Assembly: GCA_963693035.2 (NCBI GenBank) | Contig: CAXMMQ010000007.1 | Coordinates: 248,001 to 312,000 of the forward strand | Length of the DNA: 64,000 nucleotides | Direction of reading: 5' to 3' | DNA from: Lichenicoccus sp963693035 | Lineage (GTDB): Bacteria > Pseudomonadota > Alphaproteobacteria > Acetobacterales > Acetobacteraceae | Shown here: piece after piece, positions 49,013 to 57,830 of the stretch | How the letters are laid out: each line of letters starts with the position of its first letter | Numbering within the stretch: position 1 is the first letter of the stretch | Notes under the pieces: generated by a model | What the model saw: only the letters and a program-made list of their open reading frames with translations | Database searches by the model: none | What the model was told of the DNA's origin: nothing | Made by a program: the position numbers and the translations under genes

Positions 49013-49921
49013 TCAGGCAGCGCCGCGTATCAGCGTCCCGGGACCCGCGGCCGTGAACAGTTCGAGCAGGCAGGCATGCGGCACCCGCCCGTCCAGAATC
49101 ACCGCCGCCTTGGCGCCCGCCGCCACCGCTTCCAGGCAGGTCTCGACCTTCGGGATCATCCCGCCCGAGATCATGCCGCTGGCAATCCCGGCCATCGCCT
49201 GCTCGGGTGACAGCTCCTCGATGAGCTGGTGGTTGTCATCCAGCACTCCGGCCACGTCGGTCAGCATCAGCAGCCGAGTGGCACCCAGCGCGCCGGCGAT
49301 GGCGCCCGCCGCGGTGTCGGCGTTGATGTTGTAGGTCTCGCCGTCCGCGCCGACGCCAACCGGGGCGATCACCGGGATCAGGCCGGAGCCGGACAGGGCA
49401 TACAGCAGCCGGGTGTCGATGCGGTCCGGCTGGCCGACGAAGCCGAGATCCAGCGCGCGCTCGATATGGCTGTGTGGGTCGCGCACCGTGCGCTTGAGCT
49501 TGCTGGCCCGGATCAGCCCGCCATCCTTGCCGGAGATGCCGACCGCCAGCGCGCCTGCGCGGTTGATCAGGTCGGCGACCTGCTTGTTCACCGAGCCGGA
49601 CAGGACCATCTCGATGATCTCGACCATCGCCGCATCGGTGACGCGCAGCCCGTCCACGAAGCTGGACTTGATCGCGAGCCGCTCCAGCATCGCGTTGATC
49701 TGCGGACCGCCGCCATGCACCACGACAGGATTGACGCCGACCAGCTTGAGCAGCGCGATGTCGTGGCCGAACGCCTCCGCCAGCTTCGGGTCGCCCATGG
49801 CGTGGCCACCGTATTTCACCACGATGGTGTCGCCGGCATAGCGGCGCAGGAACGGCAGCGCGCTCGCGAGCGTGGCCGCCTGCTCCTGTGCCGCCTTCAG
49901 CGCCGCTTCGCTTACACTCAT
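49013..49921 (-). CDS. argB: Acetylglutamate kinase
   Basis: 302 residues from the ATG at 49921. VVKYGGHAMGD and VVVHGGGPQINAMLERL, then GLRVTDAAMVEIIEMVL and ISGGMIPKVETCLEAV are diagnostic. Second step of arginine synthesis, feedback-controlled in many bacteria. Follows engB by 16 bases in the rpmH to argB operon. Confidence 0.96.
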   Translation of the reverse strand: MSVSEAALKAAQEQAATLASALPFLRRYAGDTIVVKYGGHAMGDPKLAEAFGHDIALLKLVGVNPVVVHGGGPQINAMLERLAIKSSFVDGLRVTDAAMVEIIEMVLSGSVNKQVADLINRAGALAVGISGKDGGLIRASKLKRTVRDPHSHIERALDLGFVGQPDRIDTRLLYALSGSGLIPVIAPVGVGADGETYNINADTAAGAIAGALGATRLLMLTDVAGVLDDNHQLIEELSPEQAMAGIASGMISGGMIPKVETCLEAVAAGAKAAVILDGRVPHACLLELFTAAGPGTLIRGAA

Positions 49922-49937
49922 GGACGATGGCTCCGCA

Positions 49938-50693
49938 TCACAGGCGAGCTTGCACCGGCAGCGCCAGTCCGGCCAGTGCTGCCCGCAGCTCCGCAATGCC
50001 GAGCCCGGTCTCGCTGCTGCTCAGGATCACCTCGGGATGCGCCGCCGGATGCCTGCGCGCCAGCGCCTCGACCTCTTGCCGCTTGGCCGCCAGCACCTGC
50101 GGCTTCGGCGCATCCGCCTTGGTCAGCACCAGCTGGAAGCTGACCGCGGCCCGGTCCAGCAGCTTCATCGCCTCGAGATCGTTGGCCTTGATCTCGATCC
50201 GGCTGTCCAGCAGCAGCACCACCCGGCGCAGCGTCACCCGCCCGCGCAGGTAGTCGAACATCAGCCCCTGCCAGTCCTCCTTCACCGCGCGCGCCGCCTC
50301 GGCGTAGCCGTAGCCCGGCATGTCCACCAGCGTCAGCCGGCTGCCGAGGTCAAAGAAATTGAGCTGCTTGGTGCGCCCCGGCTGCGTGGAGGCGCGCGCC
50401 AGGGCCTTGTGGCCGGTGAGCGCGTTGATCAGCGTGGACTTGCCGACGTTCGAACGGCCGGCGAAGGCGATCTCCGGCCGGTCCGGGTCGGGCAACTGGT
50501 CGAGCCGCTGCGCCGCATAGAAGAATTGGCACTCGGCGGCGAACAGCAGCCTGCCAGCTTCGAGGGCGGCAGCCTGCTCGGCTTCGCGCGCTATCGCGTC
50601 GGCGCCTTGAAGGCCGATGATGGTGTCGTTCAGCTCCGCACCGGACGTACTGCCCGTCCGCCCCCGAGCTTGGTGCTGCGCATGATCAGCCAT
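49938..50693 (-). CDS. engB: GTP-binding protein EngB (YsxC/YihA)
   Basis: 251 residues if it begins at the ATG 50693, inside the yidC end; the family core needs only about 200. G1 FAGRSNVGKST, G3 DMPGYG and G4 TKAD are visible (G1 GRSNVGKS). Binds GTP and helps 50S subunit assembly. No other start codon fits between yidC and the core, except a CTG at about 50630, so the start is uncertain. Overlap with yidC is 64 bases. Confidence 0.85.
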   Translation of the reverse strand: MADHAQHQARGRTGSTSGAELNDTIIGLQGADAIAREAEQAAALEAGRLLFAAECQFFYAAQRLDQLPDPDRPEIAFAGRSNVGKSTLINALTGHKALARASTQPGRTKQLNFFDLGSRLTLVDMPGYGYAEAARAVKEDWQGLMFDYLRGRVTLRRVVLLLDSRIEIKANDLEAMKLLDRAAVSFQLVLTKADAPKPQVLAAKRQEVEALARRHPAAHPEVILSSSETGLGIAELRAALAGLALPVQARL

Positions 50694-52441
50694 TGCTGAG
50701 CCACCGTCAGCGTGTTGTTCCAGCAATAATAGATCACCAGTCCGGCCGGCTGCCGCGCCAGCACGAAGGTGAAGATCAGCGGCATGATCTGGAACAGCCG
50801 CGCCTGCGTCGGATCCGGCGGCGGCGGGTTCATGCGCTGCTGCATGAACATCGTGACCCCGAGCACCAGTGGCCAGACGCCGAGATGCAGCATTGGCGAG
50901 AGTGCCGTCGGATCGAACGGGACCAGCCCGAAGCCGTTGAACAGGTTGGTCGGATCCGGCGCCGACAGGTCGCGGATCCAGCCGAAGAACGGCGCGTGCC
51001 GCATCTCGATGGTGACGTAGAGATCCTTGTACAGGCACCAGAACACCGGGATCTGCACCAGCATCGGCAGGCAGCCGCTGGCCGGGTTGACGCCCTCGGT
51101 CTTGTAGAGCGCCATCATCTCCTTGTTCATCGCCATCGGGTCGTCTTTGTAGCGCTCGCGCACCGCGGTCATCTTCGGGGCCAGCAGCTTCATCTTGCTC
51201 ATCGAGCGGAACGACTTGGTCGCCAGCGGAAAGAACAGCGTCTTGACGATGAGCGTAAAGGCGAGCAGCGCCAGGCCGAAATTGCCCAGCACGGTGTTGA
51301 GCCAGTCGAGCACGTAGAAGATCGGCTTGGTCAGGAACGCGAACCAGCCGAAATCCACCGCCTTCCAGAAATCCGCGATGTGCAGCGAGGCCTGGTAGCC
51401 CTCCAGCAGATGGACCTCCTTGGCGCCCGCGAACACATGGCTGGTGCTGGAGGCTGTGGCGCCGGGTGCCACCACGGTCGGGCTGCTCGCCAGGAAGTCG
51501 ATCTGGTAGGTGCCGGCGCCGCTGTTCGGCACATAGCGATAGGTGGCGGTGCCGGCGGCCGCGGCACCCGGGATGATCGCGGTCAGCCAGTATTTGTCGG
51601 TGATGCCGGCCCATGCTCCAGGAGACTGGGCTCCTAGCGGCTGCGCGCCGGCCACCGGCCCAGGCTGCGGCGCGCTCCAGCCGACGCCGTTGCCGCTAGC
51701 CGCGTTGCTCTGCACGCTCTTGTAGGACATCTCCTCGAGACGCCCGTCCACCACCGCGATCGGGCCCTCATGCACCAGGTAGCCGCCGGTCACCAGCGGC
51801 GTGTAGCCTCGGCTGACGCGCGACCATGGGTACAGCGAGACCGGCTGGCCGGTCGCGTTCTGCACCGACTGCTCGACGCCGAACATGAAGTCGCGATCGA
51901 CGGTGAAAACCACATGGAAGGTAAGGCCGGCGCCGTTGTTCCAGGTCAGCGTGAGCGGGCTGGTGGGCGTCAGGCTGTGCCCGTCGGTGGTCCAGCGGGT
52001 CTGGCTGTCAGGCAGCCTCAGCGGGCTGTCCGGGCCGGCGCTCCAGCCGACCTGCACCAGGTTCGGCTGCGGCGCCGAACGCGGCTCCAGCACGCGGACC
52101 TGCGGCGAATTCGCCCGGATGGTCTCGCGGTAGTCCCTCAGCACGACGTCGTCGAGCCGGGCGCCGGTGAGGTCGATGCTACCCTTCACCCGCGGCGCGT
52201 CGATCGGCACACGCTGGTCGGAGACCTGCCCGGACAGCGGCGCCGGGATCGAGACCGGCTGGTTGCCGGCCGAAGCGGTATCGATCTGCGGCGCCGGAGC
52301 ATCGCCCGCGGGCGTCGCCTGCGTGGTCTGCGCCGCCTGGTGATGCAACGCGGCGCGGTTCTGCGTCGGCAGGATGAATTCGAAGCCGACGAGGATCGCG
52401 ATCGAGAGCGCGACTGCCAGGATGAGGCGGTTATTGTCCAT
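50630..52441 (-). CDS. yidC: Membrane protein insertase YidC
   Basis: 603 residues. N-terminal transmembrane anchor LILAVALSIAILVGFEFIL, a large periplasmic domain, then the insertase core with LLAFTLIVKTLFFPLATKSFRSM, GCLPMLVQIPVFWCLYK and PLIFTFVLARQPAGLVIYYC. Inserts membrane proteins with or without Sec. Coupled to yidD by a TGATG junction. Confidence 0.96.
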   Translation of the reverse strand: MDNNRLILAVALSIAILVGFEFILPTQNRAALHHQAAQTTQATPAGDAPAPQIDTASAGNQPVSIPAPLSGQVSDQRVPIDAPRVKGSIDLTGARLDDVVLRDYRETIRANSPQVRVLEPRSAPQPNLVQVGWSAGPDSPLRLPDSQTRWTTDGHSLTPTSPLTLTWNNGAGLTFHVVFTVDRDFMFGVEQSVQNATGQPVSLYPWSRVSRGYTPLVTGGYLVHEGPIAVVDGRLEEMSYKSVQSNAASGNGVGWSAPQPGPVAGAQPLGAQSPGAWAGITDKYWLTAIIPGAAAAGTATYRYVPNSGAGTYQIDFLASSPTVVAPGATASSTSHVFAGAKEVHLLEGYQASLHIADFWKAVDFGWFAFLTKPIFYVLDWLNTVLGNFGLALLAFTLIVKTLFFPLATKSFRSMSKMKLLAPKMTAVRERYKDDPMAMNKEMMALYKTEGVNPASGCLPMLVQIPVFWCLYKDLYVTIEMRHAPFFGWIRDLSAPDPTNLFNGFGLVPFDPTALSPMLHLGVWPLVLGVTMFMQQRMNPPPPDPTQARLFQIMPLIFTFVLARQPAGLVIYYCWNNTLTVAQQWLIMRSTKLGGGRAVRPVRS

Positions 52442-52698
52442 CAGGGTGCAGCCGGGCTTTTCTGTAACGGAGTGGATGAGCAGGCGAGCGGCACGGGATC
52501 GTGGCCTCCGGCGCACCAGGGGTTGCAGCGCAGCAGCCGGCGCGTTGCCAGACCTGATCCACGCAGCGCGCCGTGCCGCGCCAGCGCCTCGATCGCATAG
52601 TCGCTGCAGGATGGCACGAAGCGGCAGTTTGGACCGAGCACCGGCCGCAGCACGAGCTGGTAGCCTCGGATCGCCAGACGCAGGCAGCCGGACACCAC
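52441..52698 (-). CDS. yidD: Membrane protein insertion efficiency factor YidD
   Basis: 85 residues from a GTG at 52698 that overlaps the rnpA stop. CLRLAIRGYQLVLRPVLGP, NCRFVPSCSDYAIEAL and RHGALRGSGLATRRLLRCNP contain the conserved Cys residues of the family. Small protein thought to assist YidC. Confidence 0.93.
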   Translation of the reverse strand: MVSGCLRLAIRGYQLVLRPVLGPNCRFVPSCSDYAIEALARHGALRGSGLATRRLLRCNPWCAGGHDPVPLACSSTPLQKSPAAP

Positions 52699-53045
52699 TA
52701 CGCGCCAGCCTTGCGCAGCGCCCGGGAGAGGTCGTCGACCAGGGCCGGAAAACGACGGACGCGCGTGCCTTCGCGCCCGATCAGCACCAGATCGACGCCG
52801 CGCAGGTCGCGCTCGCGCAGCACCAGGCGTGCGGCCTCGCGCAGCCGGCGTTTGGTGCGGTTGCGAACCACTGCGTTGCCGACCTTCTTGGTCACCGTGA
52901 AGCCGACCCGGGCCGGCGCGTCGTCGCCGCGTGCCAGGCATTGCAGCACCAGGCCTGGCATCGGCGCCTTGCGACCTCGCGAGGCAACCCGGAGGAACTC
53001 GGCCCGACGCTTCAGCCGGAATTCGGCCGTGGCCATCAGCCTCAT
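52698..53045 (-). CDS. rnpA: Ribonuclease P protein component
   Basis: 115 residues. RLKRRAEFLRVASRG, RVGFTVTKKVGNAVVRNRTK and RRLREAARLV match the RNR motif region of RnpA. It assists the RNase P RNA in processing tRNA 5' ends. Directly downstream of rpmH. Confidence 0.96.
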   Translation of the reverse strand: MRLMATAEFRLKRRAEFLRVASRGRKAPMPGLVLQCLARGDDAPARVGFTVTKKVGNAVVRNRTKRRLREAARLVLRERDLRGVDLVLIGREGTRVRRFPALVDDLSRALRKAGA

Positions 53046-53086
53046 GCTTCCGACGACCGGGCTTTCAAGATGTGACCCTTGCCGGA

Positions 53087-53221
53087 TCAGGCAGAAAGGC
53101 GCTTGCGACCCTTGGCGCGTCGGTTGGCAAGCACACGGCGGCCGCCGACCGTCTCCATGCGGGCGCGAAAGCCGTGACGCCGCTTGCGGACCAGCTTGGA
53201 AGGTTGATAGGTGCGCTTCAC
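53087..53221 (-). CDS. rpmH: 50S ribosomal protein L34
   Basis: 44 residues, GTG start at 53221 with GGAGAG upstream. MKRTYQPSKLVRKRRHGFRA and RMETVGGRRVLANRRAKGRK are unmistakable. First gene of the rpmH-rnpA-yidD-yidC-engB-argB operon. A promoter precedes it. Confidence 0.97.
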   Translation of the reverse strand: MKRTYQPSKLVRKRRHGFRARMETVGGRRVLANRRAKGRKRLSA

Positions 53222-53329
53222 GACGGCACTCTCCTAGGGTGGATGGCCAGGCACCGCTTGCTGATGGCCGAAATGGAGACCATGGACGGCACGCAGGATG
53301 GATGCCCTACGCGGTCAACGGAGCGGCGG

Positions 53330-53359
53330 CTTATAGTCGTCGCCGGCACACCGCGTCAA
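53330..53359 (-). promoter_or_regulatory. Promoter upstream of rpmH
   Basis: Minus strand: TTGACG at 53354-53359 and TATAAG at 53330-53335 with an 18-base spacer. Located 109 bases before the rpmH start. Likely drives the operon. Confidence 0.6.
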
Positions 53360-53381
53360 CCGCCAGCCTGGAGCCGCGACC

Positions 53382-53639
53382 ATGGCCAGAACCGCCGAGG
53401 ACCAGTCCCTCATCGACCAGTTGACCGCGCGGGCGCAGGCGGCGGAACAGGCGCTGGTGCAGCGCGACGCCACGATGTCGAAGCTGCGCCACGACCTGCG
53501 CGGCATCCTCTCGCCGGCCATGCTGATGGCCGATCGGCTGGCCACCAGCGAAGACCCCTTCGCCCGCCGCACCGCCGAGACGCTGATCAAGACGATCGAG
53601 CGGGCCGACGCCGCGCTGAAGGCCACGCGCCATACGTGA
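53382..53639 (+). CDS. Small protein resembling a histidine-kinase H-box domain
   Basis: 85 residues. An N-terminal coiled coil (LIDQLTARAQAAEQALVQ) is followed by LRHDLRGILSPAMLMADRL and RAETLIKTIERADAA-like helix. The HDLRG with a following Pro-containing helix looks like the dimerisation/phosphoacceptor helix of histidine kinases, with no catalytic domain. It could be a phosphotransfer or bacterial histidine-kinase-like adaptor protein; that is inference. Confidence 0.6.
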   Translation: MARTAEDQSLIDQLTARAQAAEQALVQRDATMSKLRHDLRGILSPAMLMADRLATSEDPFARRTAETLIKTIERADAALKATRHT

Positions 53640-53722
53640 ACCTTCCTTTTTTCCAATCATCAGAGGCTGCTTGGAGACGCCCGATGCTGGAGAGCGGCTC
53701 GTAGAGCCGCGGCCGGCCCGAC

Positions 53723-53794
53723 TTTTCGAGCATCGGAGCGGAGCGGCCGTCTGGCCGTGAGCACCGAAGCGCAGAAAAGGCACGTCGGATCGCC
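53723..53794. repeat. Intergenic repeat, copy 2
   Basis: Blocks CGGAGCGGAGCGGCC, GTGAGCACCGAAGCGCAG and CACGTCGGATCGCC match copy 1 at 45092-45180 with few changes, while the middle is shorter (GGCC and CGGCC form a small hairpin). It lies 25 bases downstream of the gloA stop. Nothing else is seen in 53640-53818. Confidence 0.65.
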
Positions 53795-53818
53795 AGCAGC
53801 AGGTGTTTGCAAGTAGCC

Positions 53819-54208
53819 TTAGCGCTGAATGAGTTCCACCTTGTAGCCGTCCGGGTCTTCGACGAAGGCGATGATCGTGGTGCCGTGCTTTACCGGGCCG
53901 GCCTCACGGGTGACCTTGCCGCCTCCCGCTCGGATGTGCTCGCAGGCGGCGGCGACATCCGGGACCCCGACCGCGAAATGTCCGAAGCCGGTGCCGACTT
54001 CGTAGCCGTCATCCTCGCCCCAGTTATAGGTCAGCTCGATCTCGGCCTGGCCGTGCGCATTATCGTCGAAACCCACAAATGCCAGCGTGTACTTTCCGCC
54101 CGGTACCTCGTTGCGGCGCAGCTCGCGCATGCCGAGCAGCGTGTAGAAGGCGATGCTGGCATCGAGGTTCTTCACCCGGACCATCGTGTGCAGGTAGTTC
54201 GTGCTCAT
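53819..54208 (-). CDS. gloA: Lactoylglutathione lyase
   Basis: 129 residues. LHTMVRVKNLDASIAFYTLLG, KYTLAFVGFDD, IELTYNWGEDDGYEVG and GFGHFAVGVPDV are hallmarks of glyoxalase I; the metal ligands His, Glu, His, Glu are in these stretches. Detoxifies methylglyoxal. ATGA overlap with lpxI. Confidence 0.95.
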   Translation of the reverse strand: MSTNYLHTMVRVKNLDASIAFYTLLGMRELRRNEVPGGKYTLAFVGFDDNAHGQAEIELTYNWGEDDGYEVGTGFGHFAVGVPDVAAACEHIRAGGGKVTREAGPVKHGTTIIAFVEDPDGYKVELIQR

Positions 54209-55047
54209 GTCGTATCCCCGATTAGATGTTCGATCCCGATCAGGAACAGGCCGGCGCGGTCCGCGGTTGCAATGCAGCCGGCGCGATCGGCGAGAAGGGT
54301 GTAGCCGGCCTCGATCGCGATGCCGCGCAGCCCGGCCGCCGCCGCATGCTCGACCGTCAGCGGGCCGATCGTCGGCAGGTCGGCGCGACGCTCCTGGCCC
54401 GGCTTCACCAGCTTGACCAGCACGCCGCCCGGCCCCGGCTGGCGCAGCGACGCCGCGCGCTCCAGCATGCGGTCGGTGCCTTCGAGCGCCTCCACCGCGA
54501 GCACCAGGTTGTCCTGCACGACGCAGCCCTGGCCGATATCCAGCCCGCCGAGCGTGCGCACCACCGCGACGCCGCGCGCGATGTCGGACAAGGCCCGCGC
54601 ATCCGGCGCGACGCGGCCCATGCGGCCCTGGGTCGCCACGCCATCCGTCAGGAACTCGTGCGCGCCACGCACCGTGAAGCCTTCCTCGCCCAGCACCCGC
54701 ACCAGCGCGCCAAGCAGCCCGTCATCGCCGCCGAACAGCGAGCGGCCGATCCGGGCCAGGATGCGGGTGCCCTCGGCATCCGGCCGGAGGTCGCGCAGCG
54801 ATGGCCGGCGCACCGGTCCGATCAGCACCAGCTCCCGGCAGCGTTCGCGGCGCAGTGCCGACAGGGTCTGCCCCGCTGCCGCCAGCCGGATCACCTCGTG
54901 CGGCCAGGGCGCGAGCACCGCCGGCTCGGCGAAATCGGCGAACCCGATGATGAACACCCGGTAGCCGGCTAGCGCCGCGGCCGCCGCCACCTGCCCGGGC
55001 AGCGGACCACCGCCGGCCAGGATGCCGAGTCCCGGCAGGCCGCCCAA
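54205..55047 (-). CDS. lpxI: UDP-2,3-diacylglucosamine diphosphatase LpxI
   Basis: 280 residues, TTG start just after lpxA. GILAGGGPLPGQVAAAA at the start, LVLIGPVRRPSLRDLRPD, GEEGFTVRGAHEFLTD and LPTIGPLTVEHAAAAGLRGI match LpxI. It makes lipid X, an alternative to LpxH in alphaproteobacteria. Part of the lipid A operon. Confidence 0.92.
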   Translation of the reverse strand: MGGLPGLGILAGGGPLPGQVAAAAALAGYRVFIIGFADFAEPAVLAPWPHEVIRLAAAGQTLSALRRERCRELVLIGPVRRPSLRDLRPDAEGTRILARIGRSLFGGDDGLLGALVRVLGEEGFTVRGAHEFLTDGVATQGRMGRVAPDARALSDIARGVAVVRTLGGLDIGQGCVVQDNLVLAVEALEGTDRMLERAASLRQPGPGGVLVKLVKPGQERRADLPTIGPLTVEHAAAAGLRGIAIEAGYTLLADRAGCIATADRAGLFLIGIEHLIGDTT

Positions 55048-55064
55048 CGCTGCGTCCGTGCCGG

Positions 55065-55961
55065 TCAGGCGCCCTCGCTCTCCTCAGCGCCATCGCGTCG
55101 GGCCACCCGCACCAGGCCGCGCCGGCTGGGGGCATCGATGAAGGCCAGGATCTCGTCCACCCGCGGATCGCCGGCGAACTCCGCCCGCACCTTCGCCAGC
55201 CGCTCCTCGAACACGCCGGCGCCGGTCTCGTCATGCGGATAGAGGGTGCGGAAGGCGCGGCGCAGATGCTGCATCTCGGCGGCGGCGACCCCGCTGCGGC
55301 GCAGCCAGACCCAGTGCAATCCCACCAGCCGGGCCCGGTTGCCGAGCACGCTGCCGTAGGGGATGACGTCCGCCTCGACTCCGCACACGCCGCCGACCAT
55401 CGCCGCCCGGCCGATCCGCACGAACTGGTGCAGCGCCGCCGCGCCCATGATGCGGGCATGGTCGCCGATCACCACATGGCCGCCCATCACCACGTTGTTG
55501 ACGATGATGACATGATCGCCCAGCTCGCAGTCATGCGCGATATGGGCGTTGGCCATCAGCAGGCAGTCGCGGCCGACCCGCGTCAGCCCGGTGCCGGTGA
55601 CGGTGCCGCGATGCACGGTGACGTTCTCGCGTATCACCGTGCGCGCGCCGATCTCGCACCGGGTCGGCTCGCCACGGTATTTGAGGTCCTGCGGCGCCAG
55701 CCCGACGGTGCAGAACGGATACAGCAGTGCGCCGGCGCCGATACGGGTATGGCCATCGACCACCACATGCGACACCAGGCGGACACCGTCCTCGAGCGTC
55801 ACGTCGGGCCCGACGCTGCACCAGGGCCCGACCTGCACCCCTTGCCCGATCACCGCCCCCGGCGCCAAGATCGCACAGGGGTGGATCTCGGCGGCGGGAG
55901 ACGGGTCCTGGACGCTGGTAGTCTGGCTGGGGTCGGTGTGCTTCATCGGTGAGATCAACAT
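55065..55961 (-). CDS. lpxA: UDP-N-acetylglucosamine acyltransferase
   Basis: 298 residues. Left-handed beta-helix hexapeptide repeats (VGPDVTLEDGVRL, HTRIGAGALLYPF), the catalytic region HVIIVNNVVMGGHVVIGD and ALHQFVRIG. First step of lipid A. An N-terminal extension of about 25 residues precedes the helix. Lies between fabZ and lpxI. Confidence 0.95.
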   Translation of the reverse strand: MLISPMKHTDPSQTTSVQDPSPAAEIHPCAILAPGAVIGQGVQVGPWCSVGPDVTLEDGVRLVSHVVVDGHTRIGAGALLYPFCTVGLAPQDLKYRGEPTRCEIGARTVIRENVTVHRGTVTGTGLTRVGRDCLLMANAHIAHDCELGDHVIIVNNVVMGGHVVIGDHARIMGAAALHQFVRIGRAAMVGGVCGVEADVIPYGSVLGNRARLVGLHWVWLRRSGVAAAEMQHLRRAFRTLYPHDETGAGVFEERLAKVRAEFAGDPRVDEILAFIDAPSRRGLVRVARRDGAEESEGA

Positions 55962-56054
55962 CGGGCCGGAATCGCCCGCCTCGGTGGCGCTGCCAAGACA
56001 CCAAATGTTTCCGGGAATGTTACGGGCGGCGACCGGACAGCGGAGCCGGCCGGC

Positions 56055-56627
56055 TCAGCGCATGATCATCGCGCTGTAGGTCGCCTCGGCCACCGACACG
56101 CCCTCGACCCGCGCGACACCGCGGAATTTCCAGACATTGCCGCGGTTGCGCTCCTTTTCGACGTGGATGCGCAACTGGTCGCCCGGCACCACCGGCCGTC
56201 GGAACTTGGCGTTCTCGATGGTCATGAAATAGACCAGCTTGCCCTCGAAGGCGTCGCCCAGCGTGAGCACCACCAGGGCCGCCGCGGTCTGCGCCATCGC
56301 CTCGATGATCAGCACGCCCGGCATAACCGGCCGGCTCGGGAAGTGGCCGAGGAAGTGCGGCTCGTTAAAGGTCACGTTCTTGATGCCGATGGCGGACTGG
56401 TTCAGCACCACGTCCACCATGCGGTCGATCATCAGGAACGGGTAGCGATGCGGGATCGCCGCCATGATCTGGTGTACGTCGATCCGGGCGATCCGCTCGC
56501 CAACCTGCGCGGGCAGGGAGGCGTGGCCGATCTCCGCTGCGGTGTCGCCCGCACTGCTGGCTGCACCGTTGCCTGCGCCCTGGGCGTCAGCAGTGCCGGT
56601 CTTGTCGTTCTGTGCCGTTCCGTCCAT
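56055..56627 (-). CDS. fabZ: 3-hydroxyacyl-ACP dehydratase FabZ
   Basis: 190 residues from the ATG at 56627, which keeps a natural-looking start; an in-frame ATG upstream adds a non-conserved stretch inside lpxD. IPHRYPFLMIDRMVDV, FNEPHFLGHFPSRPVMPG and LIIEAMAQTAA show the catalytic His and Glu of the hotdog fold. About 45 extra N-terminal residues are low in complexity. Acts in fatty acid elongation. Confidence 0.9.
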   Translation of the reverse strand: MDGTAQNDKTGTADAQGAGNGAASSAGDTAAEIGHASLPAQVGERIARIDVHQIMAAIPHRYPFLMIDRMVDVVLNQSAIGIKNVTFNEPHFLGHFPSRPVMPGVLIIEAMAQTAAALVVLTLGDAFEGKLVYFMTIENAKFRRPVVPGDQLRIHVEKERNRGNVWKFRGVARVEGVSVAEATYSAMIMR

Positions 56628-56709
56628 CGAGGCTGAACCCAACTCCCGCGCAGCTAGGCTGCGACCCAACTCCGACGCATTAACGCTGCGCCCTGACACC
56701 CACCCGGGG

Positions 56710-57792
56710 CTATGCACCGTCTTCCGGGGTGCGGGTGTCCGAAGCGCCTGTGGCACCGGCCACCGGCCGACGCGCCAGCCGCTTGAGCGCCGCAACATTG
56801 CGGAAGAACTCACGGAACGCCATCGCCGGGCTGCCGATCACATCGGCGCCCGCGTCCACATCCGACATCACCCCTGCCTGCGCCCCGATCCGCGCCTTCC
56901 GGCCGATCCGGATATGACCGATCAGGCCGGCCTGGGCTGCGATCGTCACGAAGTCCTCGAGCTCCGTCGAACCCGAGATCCCGGCCTGGGCCACGACAAT
57001 GCAGCACCGTCCGAGGCGCACGTTGTGCCCGATCTGCACCAGGTTGTCGAGCCGGGAGCCGGCGCCGATCACCGTATCCTGCGCCGAGCCGCGGTCGATG
57101 GTCGAGTTGGCGCCGACCTCGACATCGTCGTGCAGCATCACCCGCCCGAGCTGCGGCACGCTCACGAAGCCCGCATCGGACAGCGCGAAGCCGAAGCCGT
57201 CCTGGCCGATCCGCACGCCGGGGAACAAGGTGACGCGGTCGCCGACGATGGCGTGGCTGATGCTGGCATGGCTGCCGATCCGGCAGTCGCGGCCGATCGC
57301 AACACCGGGTCCGATCACCGCATGCGCCATCAAGACGCTGCCGGCGCCGATACGCGCCCCGGCGCCGACCACGACGAAGGCGCCGATCTCGGCGGCAGGG
57401 TCGATCGTGGCCCCGTCCTCGACCAGCGCGGTTGCATGGATGCCCGGCACCACCGCCGGGCGCGGATGAAACAGGGCCGCGATGCGGGCCCAGGCTAGAT
57501 AGGGCTGCGGCGTCACCAGGGCGGCGCAGTGCGGCGGCACCTGAGCGGCGAAGGCGGCCCCCAGGATCACCGCGCCGGCCCCGGTCGAGGACAACAGCGG
57601 CAGGTAGCGCCGGTTGTCGAGGAAGCTGACCTCGCCGGCGCCGGCGGCCTGCAGGGCGGCGACGCCGGTGAGCGGCGCGACCGCGTGGCCGTCCGCCGGC
57701 TGCCGGATCTCGGCGCCGACGAGATGCGCGAGGTCGTCAAGAGCCTGCGGCCCGCTATGGGCGAAGAACCGCTCGTCGCCAGTGCCGCGCAT
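56710..57792 (-). CDS. lpxD: UDP-3-O-acylglucosamine N-acyltransferase
   Basis: 360 residues. N-terminal LpxD-specific domain (LTGVAALQAAGAGEVSFLDN), then hexapeptide repeats; IRIGQDGFGFAL and VQIGHNVRLGRCCIVVAQ with the catalytic His. Adds the second acyl chain in lipid A. Confidence 0.95.
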   Translation of the reverse strand: MRGTGDERFFAHSGPQALDDLAHLVGAEIRQPADGHAVAPLTGVAALQAAGAGEVSFLDNRRYLPLLSSTGAGAVILGAAFAAQVPPHCAALVTPQPYLAWARIAALFHPRPAVVPGIHATALVEDGATIDPAAEIGAFVVVGAGARIGAGSVLMAHAVIGPGVAIGRDCRIGSHASISHAIVGDRVTLFPGVRIGQDGFGFALSDAGFVSVPQLGRVMLHDDVEVGANSTIDRGSAQDTVIGAGSRLDNLVQIGHNVRLGRCCIVVAQAGISGSTELEDFVTIAAQAGLIGHIRIGRKARIGAQAGVMSDVDAGADVIGSPAMAFREFFRNVAALKRLARRPVAGATGASDTRTPEDGA

Positions 57793-57830
57793 GCGGCGCT
57801 AGTTCTTTCCAGCCGTGCTGCGCATGCAGG

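Noticed and set aside
53087..53400. Chromosomal replication origin next to rpmH, as in many bacteria
   Set aside because: No dnaA gene and no cluster of DnaA boxes were seen. In alphaproteobacteria the origin is usually elsewhere.
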